From NCBI GenBank assembly GCA_947625305.1, contig CANQNW010000008.1, forward strand, positions 1 through 64,000: a stretch of DNA of 64,000 nt, given 5' to 3'. Shown here piece by piece: positions 8,527-16,937 of this stretch. The notes beneath the pieces are model-generated. The model did not search any database, was not told the DNA's origin, and saw only the letters and a program-made list of their open reading frames with translations. Source of the stretch: Candidatus Gastranaerophilales bacterium (GTDB lineage: Bacteria; Cyanobacteriota; Vampirovibrionia; Gastranaerophilales; Gastranaerophilaceae). The first letter of the stretch is position 1; every line of letters starts with the position of its first letter. Made by a program: the position numbers and the translations under genes.

Positions 8527-8939
8527 TATTTTGATATTTCGCTAAAGTACATTTCAAGCGCTTTATATCCCGAATAAATTTCGCTTGTTAAATTAACATA
8601 TCTTGAGGCAACTATAAATTTTAATTCTTTAGCTCTTATTTGCATAATTTCGTTTGCATCATCTCTAAGCCCTTTATCTAAAGATAAAGCCCATCTTTTA
8701 AGGAAAGAAAGTTCTTCGTTTATTTGTTTAATTGTTGAATATTCCAGCAAATTAAAATCATATTTAGCGAGCAGTGCTTTTTCTCTGTTATTAATGCGGG
8801 GTTGAACAACGGGAGCACCGTATACTTTTTTTATAACCATATAATTATCGGCAACTCTTCTGTGGCTTTCAGGTACTTCACCCCTTGCAAGCATAGCAGA
8901 TGTACTTAAAGAACTGAATTTATCATCTTCGCTTGACAA
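8523..8939 (-). CDS. Uncharacterised small protein, start uncertain
   Basis: A 138-residue protein, probably mostly helical, with no recognised domain. The start given is TTG at 8937-8939, which has no clear ribosome-binding site. The frame stays open upstream to about 9026 without an ATG, and a GGAG is followed by an in-frame ATT, so the true start may lie further upstream. The first ATG in frame is at 8894, giving 123 residues. It overlaps the end of the ldpA-like gene by 4 bases on the opposite strand. Function unknown. Confidence 0.55.
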   Translation of the reverse strand: MSSEDDKFSSLSTSAMLARGEVPESHRRVADNYMVIKKVYGAPVVQPRINNREKALLAKYDFNLLEYSTIKQINEELSFLKRWALSLDKGLRDDANEIMQIRAKELKFIVASRYVNLTSEIYSGYKALEMYFSEISKY

Positions 8940-9128
8940 TGAACTTAAATTAGTGCTTTCAATAAAAAATTTATTATGATTTGAAATAGTGTTATTAATT
9001 GCCCCATCTCCATATAATTTGATGTACTAATATAATAAAACTTCAAAAAAATTTTGTCATGGGATTTTGAATATTTATTAAGATTTTTTGTCAAATTTTT
9101 TACAATAGTATTAAATTTTTTTTTAGAA

Positions 9129-9134
9129 TATAAT
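9129..9134 (+). promoter_or_regulatory. -10 element of a leaderless promoter (mnmG)
   Basis: TATAAT followed by exactly 6 bases and then the ATG of mnmG at 9141. No ribosome-binding site is present. Confidence 0.5.
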
Positions 9135-9140
9135 TTAGTT

Positions 9141-11012
9141 ATGTTTAAGTATGATGTAATAGTAGTCGGAGCGGGACACGCAGGATGTGAAGCAGCTATT
9201 GCGTGTGCAAAATCGGGAGCCAAAACTTTGTTGGCCTCACTTAATTTGGATAATATTGCTTTAATGCCTTGTAATCCTGCAATAGGAGGGCCCGCTAAAT
9301 CGTGTTTGGTTAGAGAAATTGATGCCTTGGGCGGTATTATGGGAATAGCTGCCGATGCTACTTATATGCAGTTAAAAGTCTTAAATTCATCAAAAGGCCC
9401 TGCTGTAAGAGCCTTAAGAGCGCAATCCGATAAAAAAGAATATATGCGTTTTGTAAGAAGTCTGCTTGAAAGTGAAGAAAATTTATCTTTAAAGCAATGC
9501 ACCATGTCTGAATTACTTGTTGAAAATGACTGTGTTAAAGGTTTAAAAGATGAATTCGGACAGGAGTATCTTGCACCCTGCGTTATTTTAACAACAGGAA
9601 CTTCATTAGAGGCAAGAATTTGGGTGGGGCTTCAATATTTGGAATTTGGAAGATTAGGTGAGGCCAGTGCTAAAGGACTTTCTCCATCTCTTAAAAGGTT
9701 AGGTTTTAATATTGGCAGATTAAAAACGGGAACTCCCGCAAGAGTTGATGCAAGAACTATTGATTTTGATAAAATGGTAATTCAACCCGGTGATGAAAAT
9801 CCTTCATTCTTTTCTTTCCTGCCGGATAGACCTATTAGAAAACAGTATCCTTGCTGGCTGACAAGGACAACGGAAAAAACTCATGAAATTATAAAAAATA
9901 ATCTTGATAAATCCCCTATGTACTCGGGTTTAATACATGGGATAGGCCCAAGGTACTGCCCCTCCATAGAAGATAAAGTTATAAGGTTTGCGCATAATCC
10001 TTCTCATCATATATTTATTGAGCCTGAAGGTAAAAATACATACGAAATGTATGTTCAGGGTTTTTCAACGAGTTTACCCGCTTCTGTTCAAATAGAAATG
10101 CTTCATTCTCTTCCGGGGCTTGAAAATGTTCATGTTATGAAACCTGCGTATGCCGTTGAATATGATTATGTGCCGGCGGTTCAGTTAAATCATTCTTTAA
10201 TGACAAAGCTTATTAAGGGTTTATTTTGTGCCGGGCAAATTAACGGAACTTCAGGTTATGAAGAAGCTGCAGCTCAAGGGCTTTTAGCAGGTATTAATGC
10301 GATTAAGTATCTGCAGGGGAAAGAATTATTAACTCTTTCAAGAGAATCATCATATCTCGGTACTCTTGTTGATGACCTTGTAACTAAAGATATTAATGAG
10401 CCCTACAGAATGCTTACCTCGCGTTCCGAGTACAGATTACTTTTAAGGCAGGATAATGCAGATGAAAGACTTACAAAAATCGGTTATGAGGCAGGACTTA
10501 TAAGCGAAGAACGATATAAACGATTTTTAGATAAGCAGTCTTGTATTGAAAATGAAATTAAACGGCTTATGAGCGAAAAAATATCTCCGAGCGAAAAGGT
10601 TAATACAGTTCTTAATAAATACGGCGAAAATATAGATAGAGGCATGAAACTTGCAGAACTGATGAAAAGACCTAATATTACTTATGAAACTTTAATTGAA
10701 ACCGATGAAAATACCGCAAAACTTCATCTTACAAAAGATGTGTATGAACAGGTGGAAGTTAAAATTAAGTATGAAGGATATATAAAACGGCAGATTGAGC
10801 AGGTTAATATGTCAGATAAACTTGAAAAAATAAGAATTCCTTCTGATATTGACTATTCTGCAATAAAACACATTTCAACGGAAACTCGTGACAAACTGGC
10901 AAAAATCCGTCCTGTTACTTTAGGTCAGGCTTCAAGAATAGGCGGAGTAAAGCCTGCAGATATATCTGTTTTAATGATTATGATTGAATCTCATCAGCTT
11001 AAGACAAAATAA
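9141..11012 (+). CDS. mnmG: tRNA uridine 5-carboxymethylaminomethyl modification enzyme MnmG
   Basis: The 623-residue FAD enzyme works with MnmE to install the carboxymethylaminomethyl group at the wobble uridine of certain tRNAs. The N-terminal FAD-binding Rossmann motif VVGAGHAGCEAA is followed by PCNPAIGGPAKS, and the C-terminal MnmE-interacting part (RGGVKPADISVLM-type end) is intact. The frame is open to 9054, but the start at 9141 is chosen because MFKYDVIVVGAG is the usual family N-terminus and a TATAAT lies 6 bases upstream. mnmE is not in the window. Confidence 0.95.
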   Translation: MFKYDVIVVGAGHAGCEAAIACAKSGAKTLLASLNLDNIALMPCNPAIGGPAKSCLVREIDALGGIMGIAADATYMQLKVLNSSKGPAVRALRAQSDKKEYMRFVRSLLESEENLSLKQCTMSELLVENDCVKGLKDEFGQEYLAPCVILTTGTSLEARIWVGLQYLEFGRLGEASAKGLSPSLKRLGFNIGRLKTGTPARVDARTIDFDKMVIQPGDENPSFFSFLPDRPIRKQYPCWLTRTTEKTHEIIKNNLDKSPMYSGLIHGIGPRYCPSIEDKVIRFAHNPSHHIFIEPEGKNTYEMYVQGFSTSLPASVQIEMLHSLPGLENVHVMKPAYAVEYDYVPAVQLNHSLMTKLIKGLFCAGQINGTSGYEEAAAQGLLAGINAIKYLQGKELLTLSRESSYLGTLVDDLVTKDINEPYRMLTSRSEYRLLLRQDNADERLTKIGYEAGLISEERYKRFLDKQSCIENEIKRLMSEKISPSEKVNTVLNKYGENIDRGMKLAELMKRPNITYETLIETDENTAKLHLTKDVYEQVEVKIKYEGYIKRQIEQVNMSDKLEKIRIPSDIDYSAIKHISTETRDKLAKIRPVTLGQASRIGGVKPADISVLMIMIESHQLKTK

Positions 11013-11040
11013 AAAAGACACCCAAATTGAGTGTCTTTTT
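11012..11040. terminator. Bidirectional terminator between mnmG and ferredoxin
   Basis: The stem AAAAAGACAC / GTGTCTTTTT has a 9-base loop and A/T runs on both sides, so it can end both convergent transcripts. Confidence 0.8.
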
Positions 11041-11058
11041 GTTCTTTAAATAAAATTA

Positions 11059-11235
11059 TTATTGAACTTCAATAGCATTAACAGGGCAGCAGTCTGCAGC
11101 TTCTTTAACGCAGTCTTCATTTCCTGCGATAGCATTTGCATTAACTTGTGCTTTATCATCTACTGAAAATACTGCATCACATACAGATTCACAAGCTCCG
11201 CAAGCGATACAAGAATCATTAACTGTAACTTTCAT
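11059..11235 (-). CDS. Small 4Fe-4S ferredoxin
   Basis: A 58-residue ferredoxin with one complete cluster motif, CIACGACESVC near the N-terminus and a CCP near the C-terminus, typical of single-cluster 4Fe-4S (Thermotoga-type) ferredoxins. The frame runs 6 codons further upstream, but the ATG at 11235 is preferred because AAGGAG lies upstream at proper spacing. It would carry low-potential electrons, for instance for the many radical SAM enzymes here (inference). It lies downstream of nadA, whose product is also an iron-sulfur enzyme. Confidence 0.9.
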   Translation of the reverse strand: MKVTVNDSCIACGACESVCDAVFSVDDKAQVNANAIAGNEDCVKEAADCCPVNAIEVQ

Positions 11236-11325
11236 TATTTTCTCCTTTTTCATTACTAATGTATTTTTATAAAAAAATACAAATTAATTATAACATTAAA
11301 ATTTTAAATTTAAACATAAATCAAT

Positions 11326-12243
11326 TTATATCTTTACAGTAAGCATTTTTTCTATACAATTTTTTGCCTTAAGTCTTACTGTTTCATCAATTGTAATTTC
11401 GTTACTTTCTGTTAAGAGAACATTATAAATATCTGCTAATGAATTTTGTTTCATGTTAGGGCATATAACAGATTCTTTTATAAGTGTAAATTCTTTGCCC
11501 CAATTATTTAGCTTGCTGTCCCGATTAAGTCTTTGAACAACACCTTTCTCCGTTGCGATAATAAATTCTTTATTATCTGATTTTTTTGCAAATTCCATAA
11601 TCTCTTTAGTTGAACCTACAAAATCCGCTAATTTTGAAACTTCGCCGTGGCATTCGGGATGCGCTAATATAAGAGCATTAGGGTGTTCTTTTCTTGCTTT
11701 AATCATATCTTCGGGGGTAATTCTTAAATGAGTAGGACAGTACCCGTTATAGGTTATTACTTCAACATTTTTAAGTTTGTATTCCACCCATTTGCCAAGG
11801 TAGGTATCAGGGACAAATAAAACTTTAGGTTCATTTAAACTTTTTACAACGGAAATTGCATTTGAACTTGTTACGCAGATATCTGATTCCGCTTTAACTT
11901 CCGCTGTTGAATTAATATAGCATACAACGGGGATATTCGGATGTTGTGACTTAAATTTTCTTAAATTCTCAACATCTATCATATCTGCCATAAGGCATCC
12001 CGAGTGCATATTAGGAAGCAATACTTTTTTCTGGGGCGATAATATTTTTGCGCTTTGCGCCATAAAATAAACACCTGCAAACACTATAATATCCGCATTG
12101 GTATTTGCTGCCATTCTGCTTAAATAAAGGGAATCTCCGACAAAATCAGATACTTCATCAATTTCGCACTCTTGATAGCAATGCGTAAGAATTATTGCAT
12201 TTTTCTCTTTCTTTAGTCGTTTGATTTCCTCAATAATATTCAT
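11326..12243 (-). CDS. nadA: Quinolinate synthase A
   Basis: This 305-residue 4Fe-4S enzyme condenses iminoaspartate with dihydroxyacetone phosphate to quinolinate for NAD synthesis. The three cluster cysteines are C83 (HSGCLMAD), C198 (AHPECHGE) and C261 (VICPNMKQ). The family motif DFVGDSL is at 33-39. The usual H-x-Y-Q motif appears as HCYQ, with Cys at 22. The size matches the short nadA form. nadB and nadC are not adjacent. Confidence 0.92.
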   Translation of the reverse strand: MNIIEEIKRLKKEKNAIILTHCYQECEIDEVSDFVGDSLYLSRMAANTNADIIVFAGVYFMAQSAKILSPQKKVLLPNMHSGCLMADMIDVENLRKFKSQHPNIPVVCYINSTAEVKAESDICVTSSNAISVVKSLNEPKVLFVPDTYLGKWVEYKLKNVEVITYNGYCPTHLRITPEDMIKARKEHPNALILAHPECHGEVSKLADFVGSTKEIMEFAKKSDNKEFIIATEKGVVQRLNRDSKLNNWGKEFTLIKESVICPNMKQNSLADIYNVLLTESNEITIDETVRLKAKNCIEKMLTVKI

Positions 12244-12309
12244 TTAAGCCTTATTCTCCCTTGTTGTATATTTAAGTATAACGGGAATTTAAAGTCAAGC
12301 AATTATAGG

Positions 12310-13488
12310 TTATACAATAAGCCAATTAAGTATCCTGTCTGCTATATAATTAAAAGAATTAATTTCTTCAAGTCTTTTAGGTTTAATATTTTTTGAATAA
12401 ATAAGTATCGGAACCTGCTCTCTTGTATGGTCTGTGCCGGGTACGGTCGGATCACACCCATGGTCTGCTGTTATTATTAAAAGGTCATCATCCGTCATAT
12501 TTTCAATAAATTTGGGGATATATGTATCTATTTCCTCTATTGCTTTTGCGTAGCCGATTGCATCATTTCTGTGTCCGTAGAGCATATCCGTATCAACAAG
12601 ATTTGTAAATATAAATTCTTTATCAAAACTGTCTATATTATATTTTTTTGTTTTGAGTTCATTTAAATTTAACTCATTTTTTATAGCTTTCAGAGTTAAT
12701 TCAAGCCCTTCGGTATTTCCTCCCGTATGGATAGCATGTGAAATGCCTTTACCTACAAAGATATCTTCAATTTTACCTATTCCTAATACTGCGCCGTTAT
12801 TTTTTAATATTATATCGCAGGCGGAATCCTTAAACGGTTCTACTGAATAATCTCTTCTGTATTTACCTATTCTTACGGGTTTTCCGTTTTCCATTTTATA
12901 AGGGCGGGCGATTACACGAGATACATTGTATTCATCGGTTAATATTTCTCTTGCAATTTCGCAGTATTTATAAAGTGTTTCAAGCGGAATAACATCAATA
13001 TCAACTGCAATTTGAAATACACTGTCGGCACTTGTATAAATTATCGGGAATTTTGTCTTGGAGTGTTCAAGGTGCAAATCTTCAATTACTTTTGTTCCCG
13101 AGGCGGGGTAATTTGCAAGAATGCCTCCGCAATTAGTTTTTTCTATAAATTTATTTATCAGTTCACCCGGAAAACCATTTGGGTATACCTTGAAAGGGTT
13201 ATCCAATATTAACCCCATCATTTCCCAGTGACCTGTTGTTGTGTCTTTACCTTTAGAGGTTTCTTTCATTATTCCGTATTGAGCAATGGCATTTGGATTT
13301 TTATTTATGCCTTCTATATCGGAAAGATTGCCTAAACCTAATTTATAAAGATTTGGACAGTTAAGACCACCATTAGCTTTAGCAACATTTTGCACGGTAT
13401 TACATTCTGGTGTATCCCCATATTCTCTGCAATCGGGCATTGCACCTATTCCCATTGAATCTATTACAATTACTATTGCTCGTCTCAT
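12310..13488 (-). CDS. deoB: Phosphopentomutase
   Basis: This 392-residue metalloenzyme of the alkaline-phosphatase superfamily interconverts ribose or deoxyribose 1- and 5-phosphates in nucleoside salvage. The metal-binding start IVIVIDSMGIGAMPD, the GKDTTTGHWEMMG motif and the C-terminal ITADHGCDPT are all present. An AAGGGG site and a TATAAT precede the ATG. No other nucleoside salvage gene is adjacent. Confidence 0.95.
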   Translation of the reverse strand: MRRAIVIVIDSMGIGAMPDCREYGDTPECNTVQNVAKANGGLNCPNLYKLGLGNLSDIEGINKNPNAIAQYGIMKETSKGKDTTTGHWEMMGLILDNPFKVYPNGFPGELINKFIEKTNCGGILANYPASGTKVIEDLHLEHSKTKFPIIYTSADSVFQIAVDIDVIPLETLYKYCEIAREILTDEYNVSRVIARPYKMENGKPVRIGKYRRDYSVEPFKDSACDIILKNNGAVLGIGKIEDIFVGKGISHAIHTGGNTEGLELTLKAIKNELNLNELKTKKYNIDSFDKEFIFTNLVDTDMLYGHRNDAIGYAKAIEEIDTYIPKFIENMTDDDLLIITADHGCDPTVPGTDHTREQVPILIYSKNIKPKRLEEINSFNYIADRILNWLIV

Positions 13489-13524
13489 AAATTCCCCTTA
13501 CTTTTTGTATATTATAACCTAAGC

Positions 13525-13683
13525 AATAAAAAAAGTTCCTTTTACAGAACTTTTTAACAAATCCCTAGTCTCTCTCTTTTGATTAATCATTTTTTAAATT
13601 AATATCTAACCTTAAATTTTCCTTTTTCCTCCACCCTTATAACTTCACCATCACTCCTTTCCCCGTATACTATTTTCCCCGTG
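13525..13683 (-). ncRNA. Candidate purine-rich small RNA
   Basis: On the minus strand, TTGTAT (13713-13718), 17 bases, and TACTAT (13690-13695) form a promoter-like pair. A ~160-base transcript would run from about 13683 to the hairpin terminator at 13528-13555. It is purine-rich, contains two CGGGGAAA motifs and an AAAGGAG two bases before a four-codon ATG frame. It could be a small RNA, or just the tail of the upstream ATP-grasp transcript. Low confidence. Confidence 0.25.
13528..13556 (-). terminator. Rho-independent terminator, leftward
   Basis: Stem AAAAGTTC / GAACTTTT with a U-tract in the leftward direction. It is the first clear terminator downstream of the ATP-grasp gene. Confidence 0.65.
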
Positions 13684-13922
13684 TTTTATATAGTATGCCT
13701 AGCGAATAACTTATACAAGGTTAAGTTTATTAATTATTTTTTACAATTGACCATGCCCCTAGATACAAGTGTTTAAAATAATTTTTACATTCGTTAATAT
13801 TAAAAAATCCTTATTTTTTAACATTTTCGCTATTGACAGTGTCATGTTCTTTATTTATTTGTCTCTTAAAACATGCACTAATTCTGTAGTAAATTTTTTA
13901 TGTAACAGGCATGAAATCATGC

Positions 13923-14831
13923 TTACGGATTTATAAGCATGTCAATTAAACTGTCAATCAGCGGATATTTTGTTATCCTGTCAATAAAAATAAACATCGG
14001 TGCGGGGTTTGCTTCTATAAAAACATATTCTCCGTTTTTATTTAATCTTATATCTATACCCGAATACTTTAATTTAAGAATTTCCATTACTTTATAGCAG
14101 TCTTTAATTACTTTTTTTGGTAATTTAATTTTAGTATATTTTGCATTTCTGTCTTCTCTAAAGTCAACTGTTTTAGAATTTATTTTCAAAGCATAAATAC
14201 CGTTTTTATAGACATATACTCTAACATCTTCGCCGTCAATATATTCTTGGAATTTGGCAGGGACTTTATATAAGGTTTCCAATCTTGATTTTGTTAAAGC
14301 TCTTTTTGTAAGTTTTTCTGTATAAGCTCCGCCTAATACTGGCTTTACTATTATTTCTCCGTTATTTTGTTCAAAAAATTCTTTTATGGAATTTTTATCG
14401 TTTGTAACAAGTGTTCTTGGAATTCTGATATTATTTTCTTTCATTAAGTGCAGCGCATATGCTTTTTTTTGGTGGATTTCGAATGCTTCTACCGAATTGC
14501 ACCAATTTGTTTTTAGTGAATAAAAAAGACTGAAAAGAGCAGATTTTCTTTCTCTGTATATCATATCAGTCAGGTAGGCATCATTGTTAATTCGTTCAAA
14601 TTTAATTCCGTTAAAATTTCGCCAATAGACACTTTTAATATCTTTAAAATTAATTTTTTTATTTTTTATTTTTAGGTAGCCTTCGTTATTTTCGTCAGGA
14701 TTCCATTTTATCAAAATATTTTCAGGGTATAACCTGGTATCAAGAAAACAGAAGTCTTCTTTTTTGCTTTTTAATATATCTGCAACAAGTGCAGAATGTG
14801 CATCATTATTATCACCCAGAATTAAAATCAT
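13923..14831 (-). CDS. MvdD-like ATP-grasp peptide ligase (putative graspetide synthetase)
   Basis: This 302-residue ATP-grasp protein has the layout of MvdC/MvdD-type ligases. The pre-ATP-grasp domain (MILILGDNNDAHS... DIKSVYWRNF) is followed by a helical segment (RERKSALFSLFYSLKTNW), then the ATP-grasp fold with nucleotide-binding lysine in IIVKPVLGG and metal ligands in GIDIRLN...EYVFIEANP. These enzymes make ester or amide bonds between side chains of a precursor peptide in graspetides such as microviridin and plesiocin. The divergent neighbour carries two TTxxxxEE motifs, the plesiocin-type core, which supports this role. A RimK-like ligase of other function remains possible. A TTGACA promoter lies just upstream. 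Confidence 0.75.
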   Translation of the reverse strand: MILILGDNNDAHSALVADILKSKKEDFCFLDTRLYPENILIKWNPDENNEGYLKIKNKKINFKDIKSVYWRNFNGIKFERINNDAYLTDMIYRERKSALFSLFYSLKTNWCNSVEAFEIHQKKAYALHLMKENNIRIPRTLVTNDKNSIKEFFEQNNGEIIVKPVLGGAYTEKLTKRALTKSRLETLYKVPAKFQEYIDGEDVRVYVYKNGIYALKINSKTVDFREDRNAKYTKIKLPKKVIKDCYKVMEILKLKYSGIDIRLNKNGEYVFIEANPAPMFIFIDRITKYPLIDSLIDMLINP

Positions 14832-14840
14832 TATAGGTTT

Positions 14841-14869
14841 ATAAAATCATATGTTAATGTTTTTGTCAA
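14841..14869 (-). promoter_or_regulatory. Promoter of the ATP-grasp ligase
   Basis: On the minus strand a perfect TTGACA (14864-14869), 17 bases, and TTTTAT (14841-14846), 9 bases before the ATG. No ribosome-binding site follows, so the message is probably leaderless. Confidence 0.55.
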
Positions 14870-14953
14870 TATGAAGATTTGTTAAGGATATATTAATTTT
14901 ACTAAAGTTCTTTTTAAATTTGCCGATATTTATATAAAAAAGAAAGGGAAAAA

Positions 14954-15697
14954 ATGAATATAAATCGTTTTTCATTTGTTAAATTTAATTCCGTAATCAA
15001 TGAAAAGGCTAATAAAAACTTAAATGTTCAAAAAAAAGCTTCCAATGCTAAAAAGATTGGTGAAAAATATACAACGCAAGCATTAGGTGAAGAAGGCGGA
15101 AATAGAGTAATTAAAGATGAACAAACTTTTACTCCAAAGGTTTATAAGGAGAATGTTAAAAATCCGGAAGAAGCAAAAGATATTGTTGATAAATTAAAAG
15201 CTGAAGGTACTCCTGCCCCCAAGGTTTATCTTGATAGTGCTCAAGAAGGCAAAAAAATCCAAGGTACACCGGGACCAGGTGTTCATCTAGACGAAGGACA
15301 ATATGAAGGTAAAAAAATCCAAGGTACCCCGGGACCAGGTGTTCATCTAGACGAAGGACAAGAAGGCAAAAAAATCCAAGGTACACCGGGACCAGGTGTT
15401 CATCTAGACGAAGGACAAGAAGGCAAAAAAATCCAAGGTACACCGGGACCAGGTGTTCATCTAGACGAAGGACAAGAAGGTGAAAAAATCCAAGGTACTC
15501 CCGGGCCTAATCTTGAAGGAAAAGTCAACCGTGTAAAAATTGATGCATCAAACAGAGAATTACCTACAATTGACTTTGATTATACGGGCTATGTCAAAAT
15601 AAGTAAGCATATTCCTAAATTTAATCCTAAAGAAACAACAACTATGGCATTAGGTGAAGAAGGCGGGAGCAAGTATCCTAATTTATCAGAATATTAA
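14954..15697 (+). CDS. Putative plesiocin-like graspetide precursor with internal tandem repeats
   Basis: A 247-residue soluble protein with no signal peptide or membrane segment. Two near-identical motifs fit the plesiocin core consensus TTxxxxEE: TTQALGEEGG starting at residue 40 and TTMALGEEGG starting at residue 229. Between them are four 19-residue repeats (about 98-174; EGKKIQGTPGPGVHLDEGQ) plus a degenerate first unit and a partial fifth. Each repeat has Thr followed by Asp-Glu. In plesiocin the two Thr are joined to the two Glu by ester bonds; that this happens here is inference, supported by the divergent MvdD-like ligase 122 bases away. It is unusually long for a RiPP precursor. An AGAAAGGG site precedes the ATG. 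Confidence 0.65.
   Translation: MNINRFSFVKFNSVINEKANKNLNVQKKASNAKKIGEKYTTQALGEEGGNRVIKDEQTFTPKVYKENVKNPEEAKDIVDKLKAEGTPAPKVYLDSAQEGKKIQGTPGPGVHLDEGQYEGKKIQGTPGPGVHLDEGQEGKKIQGTPGPGVHLDEGQEGKKIQGTPGPGVHLDEGQEGEKIQGTPGPNLEGKVNRVKIDASNRELPTIDFDYTGYVKISKHIPKFNPKETTTMALGEEGGSKYPNLSEY
15245..15511 (+). repeat. 57-bp coding tandem repeats
   Basis: Units at 15245-15304 (60 bp, with one extra Tyr codon), 15305-15361, 15362-15418, 15419-15475, and a partial unit at 15476-15511. Copies are nearly identical at the DNA level, which indicates recent expansion and likely copy-number variation. Confidence 0.9.
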
Positions 15698-15724
15698 TAA
15701 ATTACTATAAATCAAATAATTTGA

Positions 15725-15753
15725 TATAATTTACCTATAGAAATATAGGTAAA
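15725..15753 (+). promoter_or_regulatory. -10 element and perfect stem-loop in the aroC leader
   Basis: TATAAT at 15725-15730 is followed directly by a perfect 10-bp inverted repeat (15730-15739 TTTACCTATA and 15744-15753) closing a GAAA loop, ending 2 bases before the aroC ATG. It covers the expected transcription start and ribosome-binding region, so it could be an operator or a translation-controlling hairpin. Confidence 0.5.
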
Positions 15754-15755
15754 TT

Positions 15756-16934
15756 ATGTTATTCAGATTTTTAACTTCAGGCGAATCCCACGGTAAATGC
15801 TTAACTGCAATTGTTGAAGGAATGCCCTCGGGTGTTGCTATAGATATTAATTATATCAATAATGAACTTGCCCGCCGTCAAACAGGTTACGGCAGGGGCG
15901 GGAGAATGAAAATAGAAAAAGATACAGCCGTTATTCTCTCAGGGGTAAGGCATGGAATATCTACGGGGGCGCCTATTTGTATTCAAATAGAAAACAGGGA
16001 CTGGGAAAATTGGAAAATTCCAATGTCGGCTGGTGCTGTTGAGTTAAATGAAGAGAATTTAAAATTAATAGAGGAGAAAAAAATTAAAAATGTACGTCCC
16101 GGGCATGCTGATTATGCAGGGGCTTTAAAGTATAACCATACTGATGTGAGAAATATTTTAGAGCGCTCAAGCGCAAGAGAAACTGCTATAAGAGTTGCAG
16201 TCGGGGCTATAGCTAAATGTTTATTAAAGCAATTCGATATTGAAGGAATTTCTTATGTTACTCAAATTGGTAATGCCTTGGCTGATGAGGTTGATAATCC
16301 TTTTGATTTTTTTGATGATATTGAAAATTCCGAACTCAGGGTTTTATCACAAAACGATTTTGAAAAAATGAAATCTGAAATTGATAATGCTAAAGCAAAT
16401 GGCGATACAATAGGCGGTAGTTTTAAAGTTATATATAAAAATGTCCCCGTTGGTTTAGGCTCTCACGTTCATTGGGATAGAAAATTGGATGGTATGCTTG
16501 CTCAAGCAGTTATGAGTATTCAGGCTGTTAAATCCGTTGAAATCGGTTTAGGCTCAAAAGCTGCGCAATTAACAGGCTCAAAAACCCATGATGAGATTTT
16601 TGTTAATAATGGTAAATATGAAAGAAAAACAAATAATGCAGGCGGGATTGAAGGCGGAATATCAAATGGGGAGGATATTATAGTATCTGCCTCCATGAAA
16701 GCAATTCCTACTATGATTAAACCTTTAAACTCTGTTGCATTAGATACAAGAGAAAATGTTTCCGCTCATTTTGAAAGGTCTGATGTTTGTGCGGTGCCTG
16801 CTTGTTCAGTTGTGGCAGAAGCTATGTGCGCAATTATTTTAGCTGATGCAATGATGGAAAAATTTTCACATGATTCCTTTGACGAGATGAAAATCAATTA
16901 TGAAAACTATATTAAAAGGATTTCCGAAAGGTAA
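15756..16934 (+). CDS. aroC: Chorismate synthase
   Basis: The 392-residue enzyme converts 5-enolpyruvylshikimate 3-phosphate to chorismate using reduced FMN. The N-terminal signature LTSGESHG, the RRQTGYGRGGRM motif and the ERSSARETA motif are present, and the C-terminal RSDVCAVPA block is intact. It is first in an aroC-aroK-aroB cluster with a 3-base gap to aroK. A perfect hairpin lies directly upstream of the start. Confidence 0.96.
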   Translation: MLFRFLTSGESHGKCLTAIVEGMPSGVAIDINYINNELARRQTGYGRGGRMKIEKDTAVILSGVRHGISTGAPICIQIENRDWENWKIPMSAGAVELNEENLKLIEEKKIKNVRPGHADYAGALKYNHTDVRNILERSSARETAIRVAVGAIAKCLLKQFDIEGISYVTQIGNALADEVDNPFDFFDDIENSELRVLSQNDFEKMKSEIDNAKANGDTIGGSFKVIYKNVPVGLGSHVHWDRKLDGMLAQAVMSIQAVKSVEIGLGSKAAQLTGSKTHDEIFVNNGKYERKTNNAGGIEGGISNGEDIIVSASMKAIPTMIKPLNSVALDTRENVSAHFERSDVCAVPACSVVAEAMCAIILADAMMEKFSHDSFDEMKINYENYIKRISER

Positions 16935-16937
16935 TTT

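Larger units (their letters stand above)
13489..13922. other. Gene-poor intergenic region
   Basis: No convincing protein gene is seen in these 434 bases on either strand; the longest ATG-started frames are about 20-30 codons and lack ribosome-binding sites. The region holds a hairpin terminator for leftward transcription, a promoter-like sequence pointing left, a purine-rich stretch on the minus strand, and a short palindrome (13910-13923) just after the ATP-grasp stop codon. No tRNA, tmRNA, SRP or RNase P signature was recognised. Confidence 0.6.

Noticed and set aside
9054-9140. Longer start for mnmG
   Set aside because: The extra 29 residues are Phe/Leu-rich and not part of the family; the ATG at 9141 gives the standard N-terminus.
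8945-9223. Minus-strand frame opposite the start of mnmG
   Set aside because: It lies antisense to the conserved FAD-binding N-terminus of mnmG and has no family resemblance; treated as a shadow.
13489-13922. Known structured RNA (tmRNA, RNase P RNA, SRP RNA, 6S) or tRNA
   Set aside because: None of the conserved core sequences of these RNAs was found on either strand.
13844-13936. Plus-strand 30-codon frame in the gene-poor region, downstream of a TTGACA
   Set aside because: No ribosome-binding site, runs antisense into the ATP-grasp gene, and the -10 element is weak.
15245-15511. 57-bp repeats as a possible CRISPR array or minisatellite
   Set aside because: No spacers; the repeats are in frame with the flanking coding sequence.
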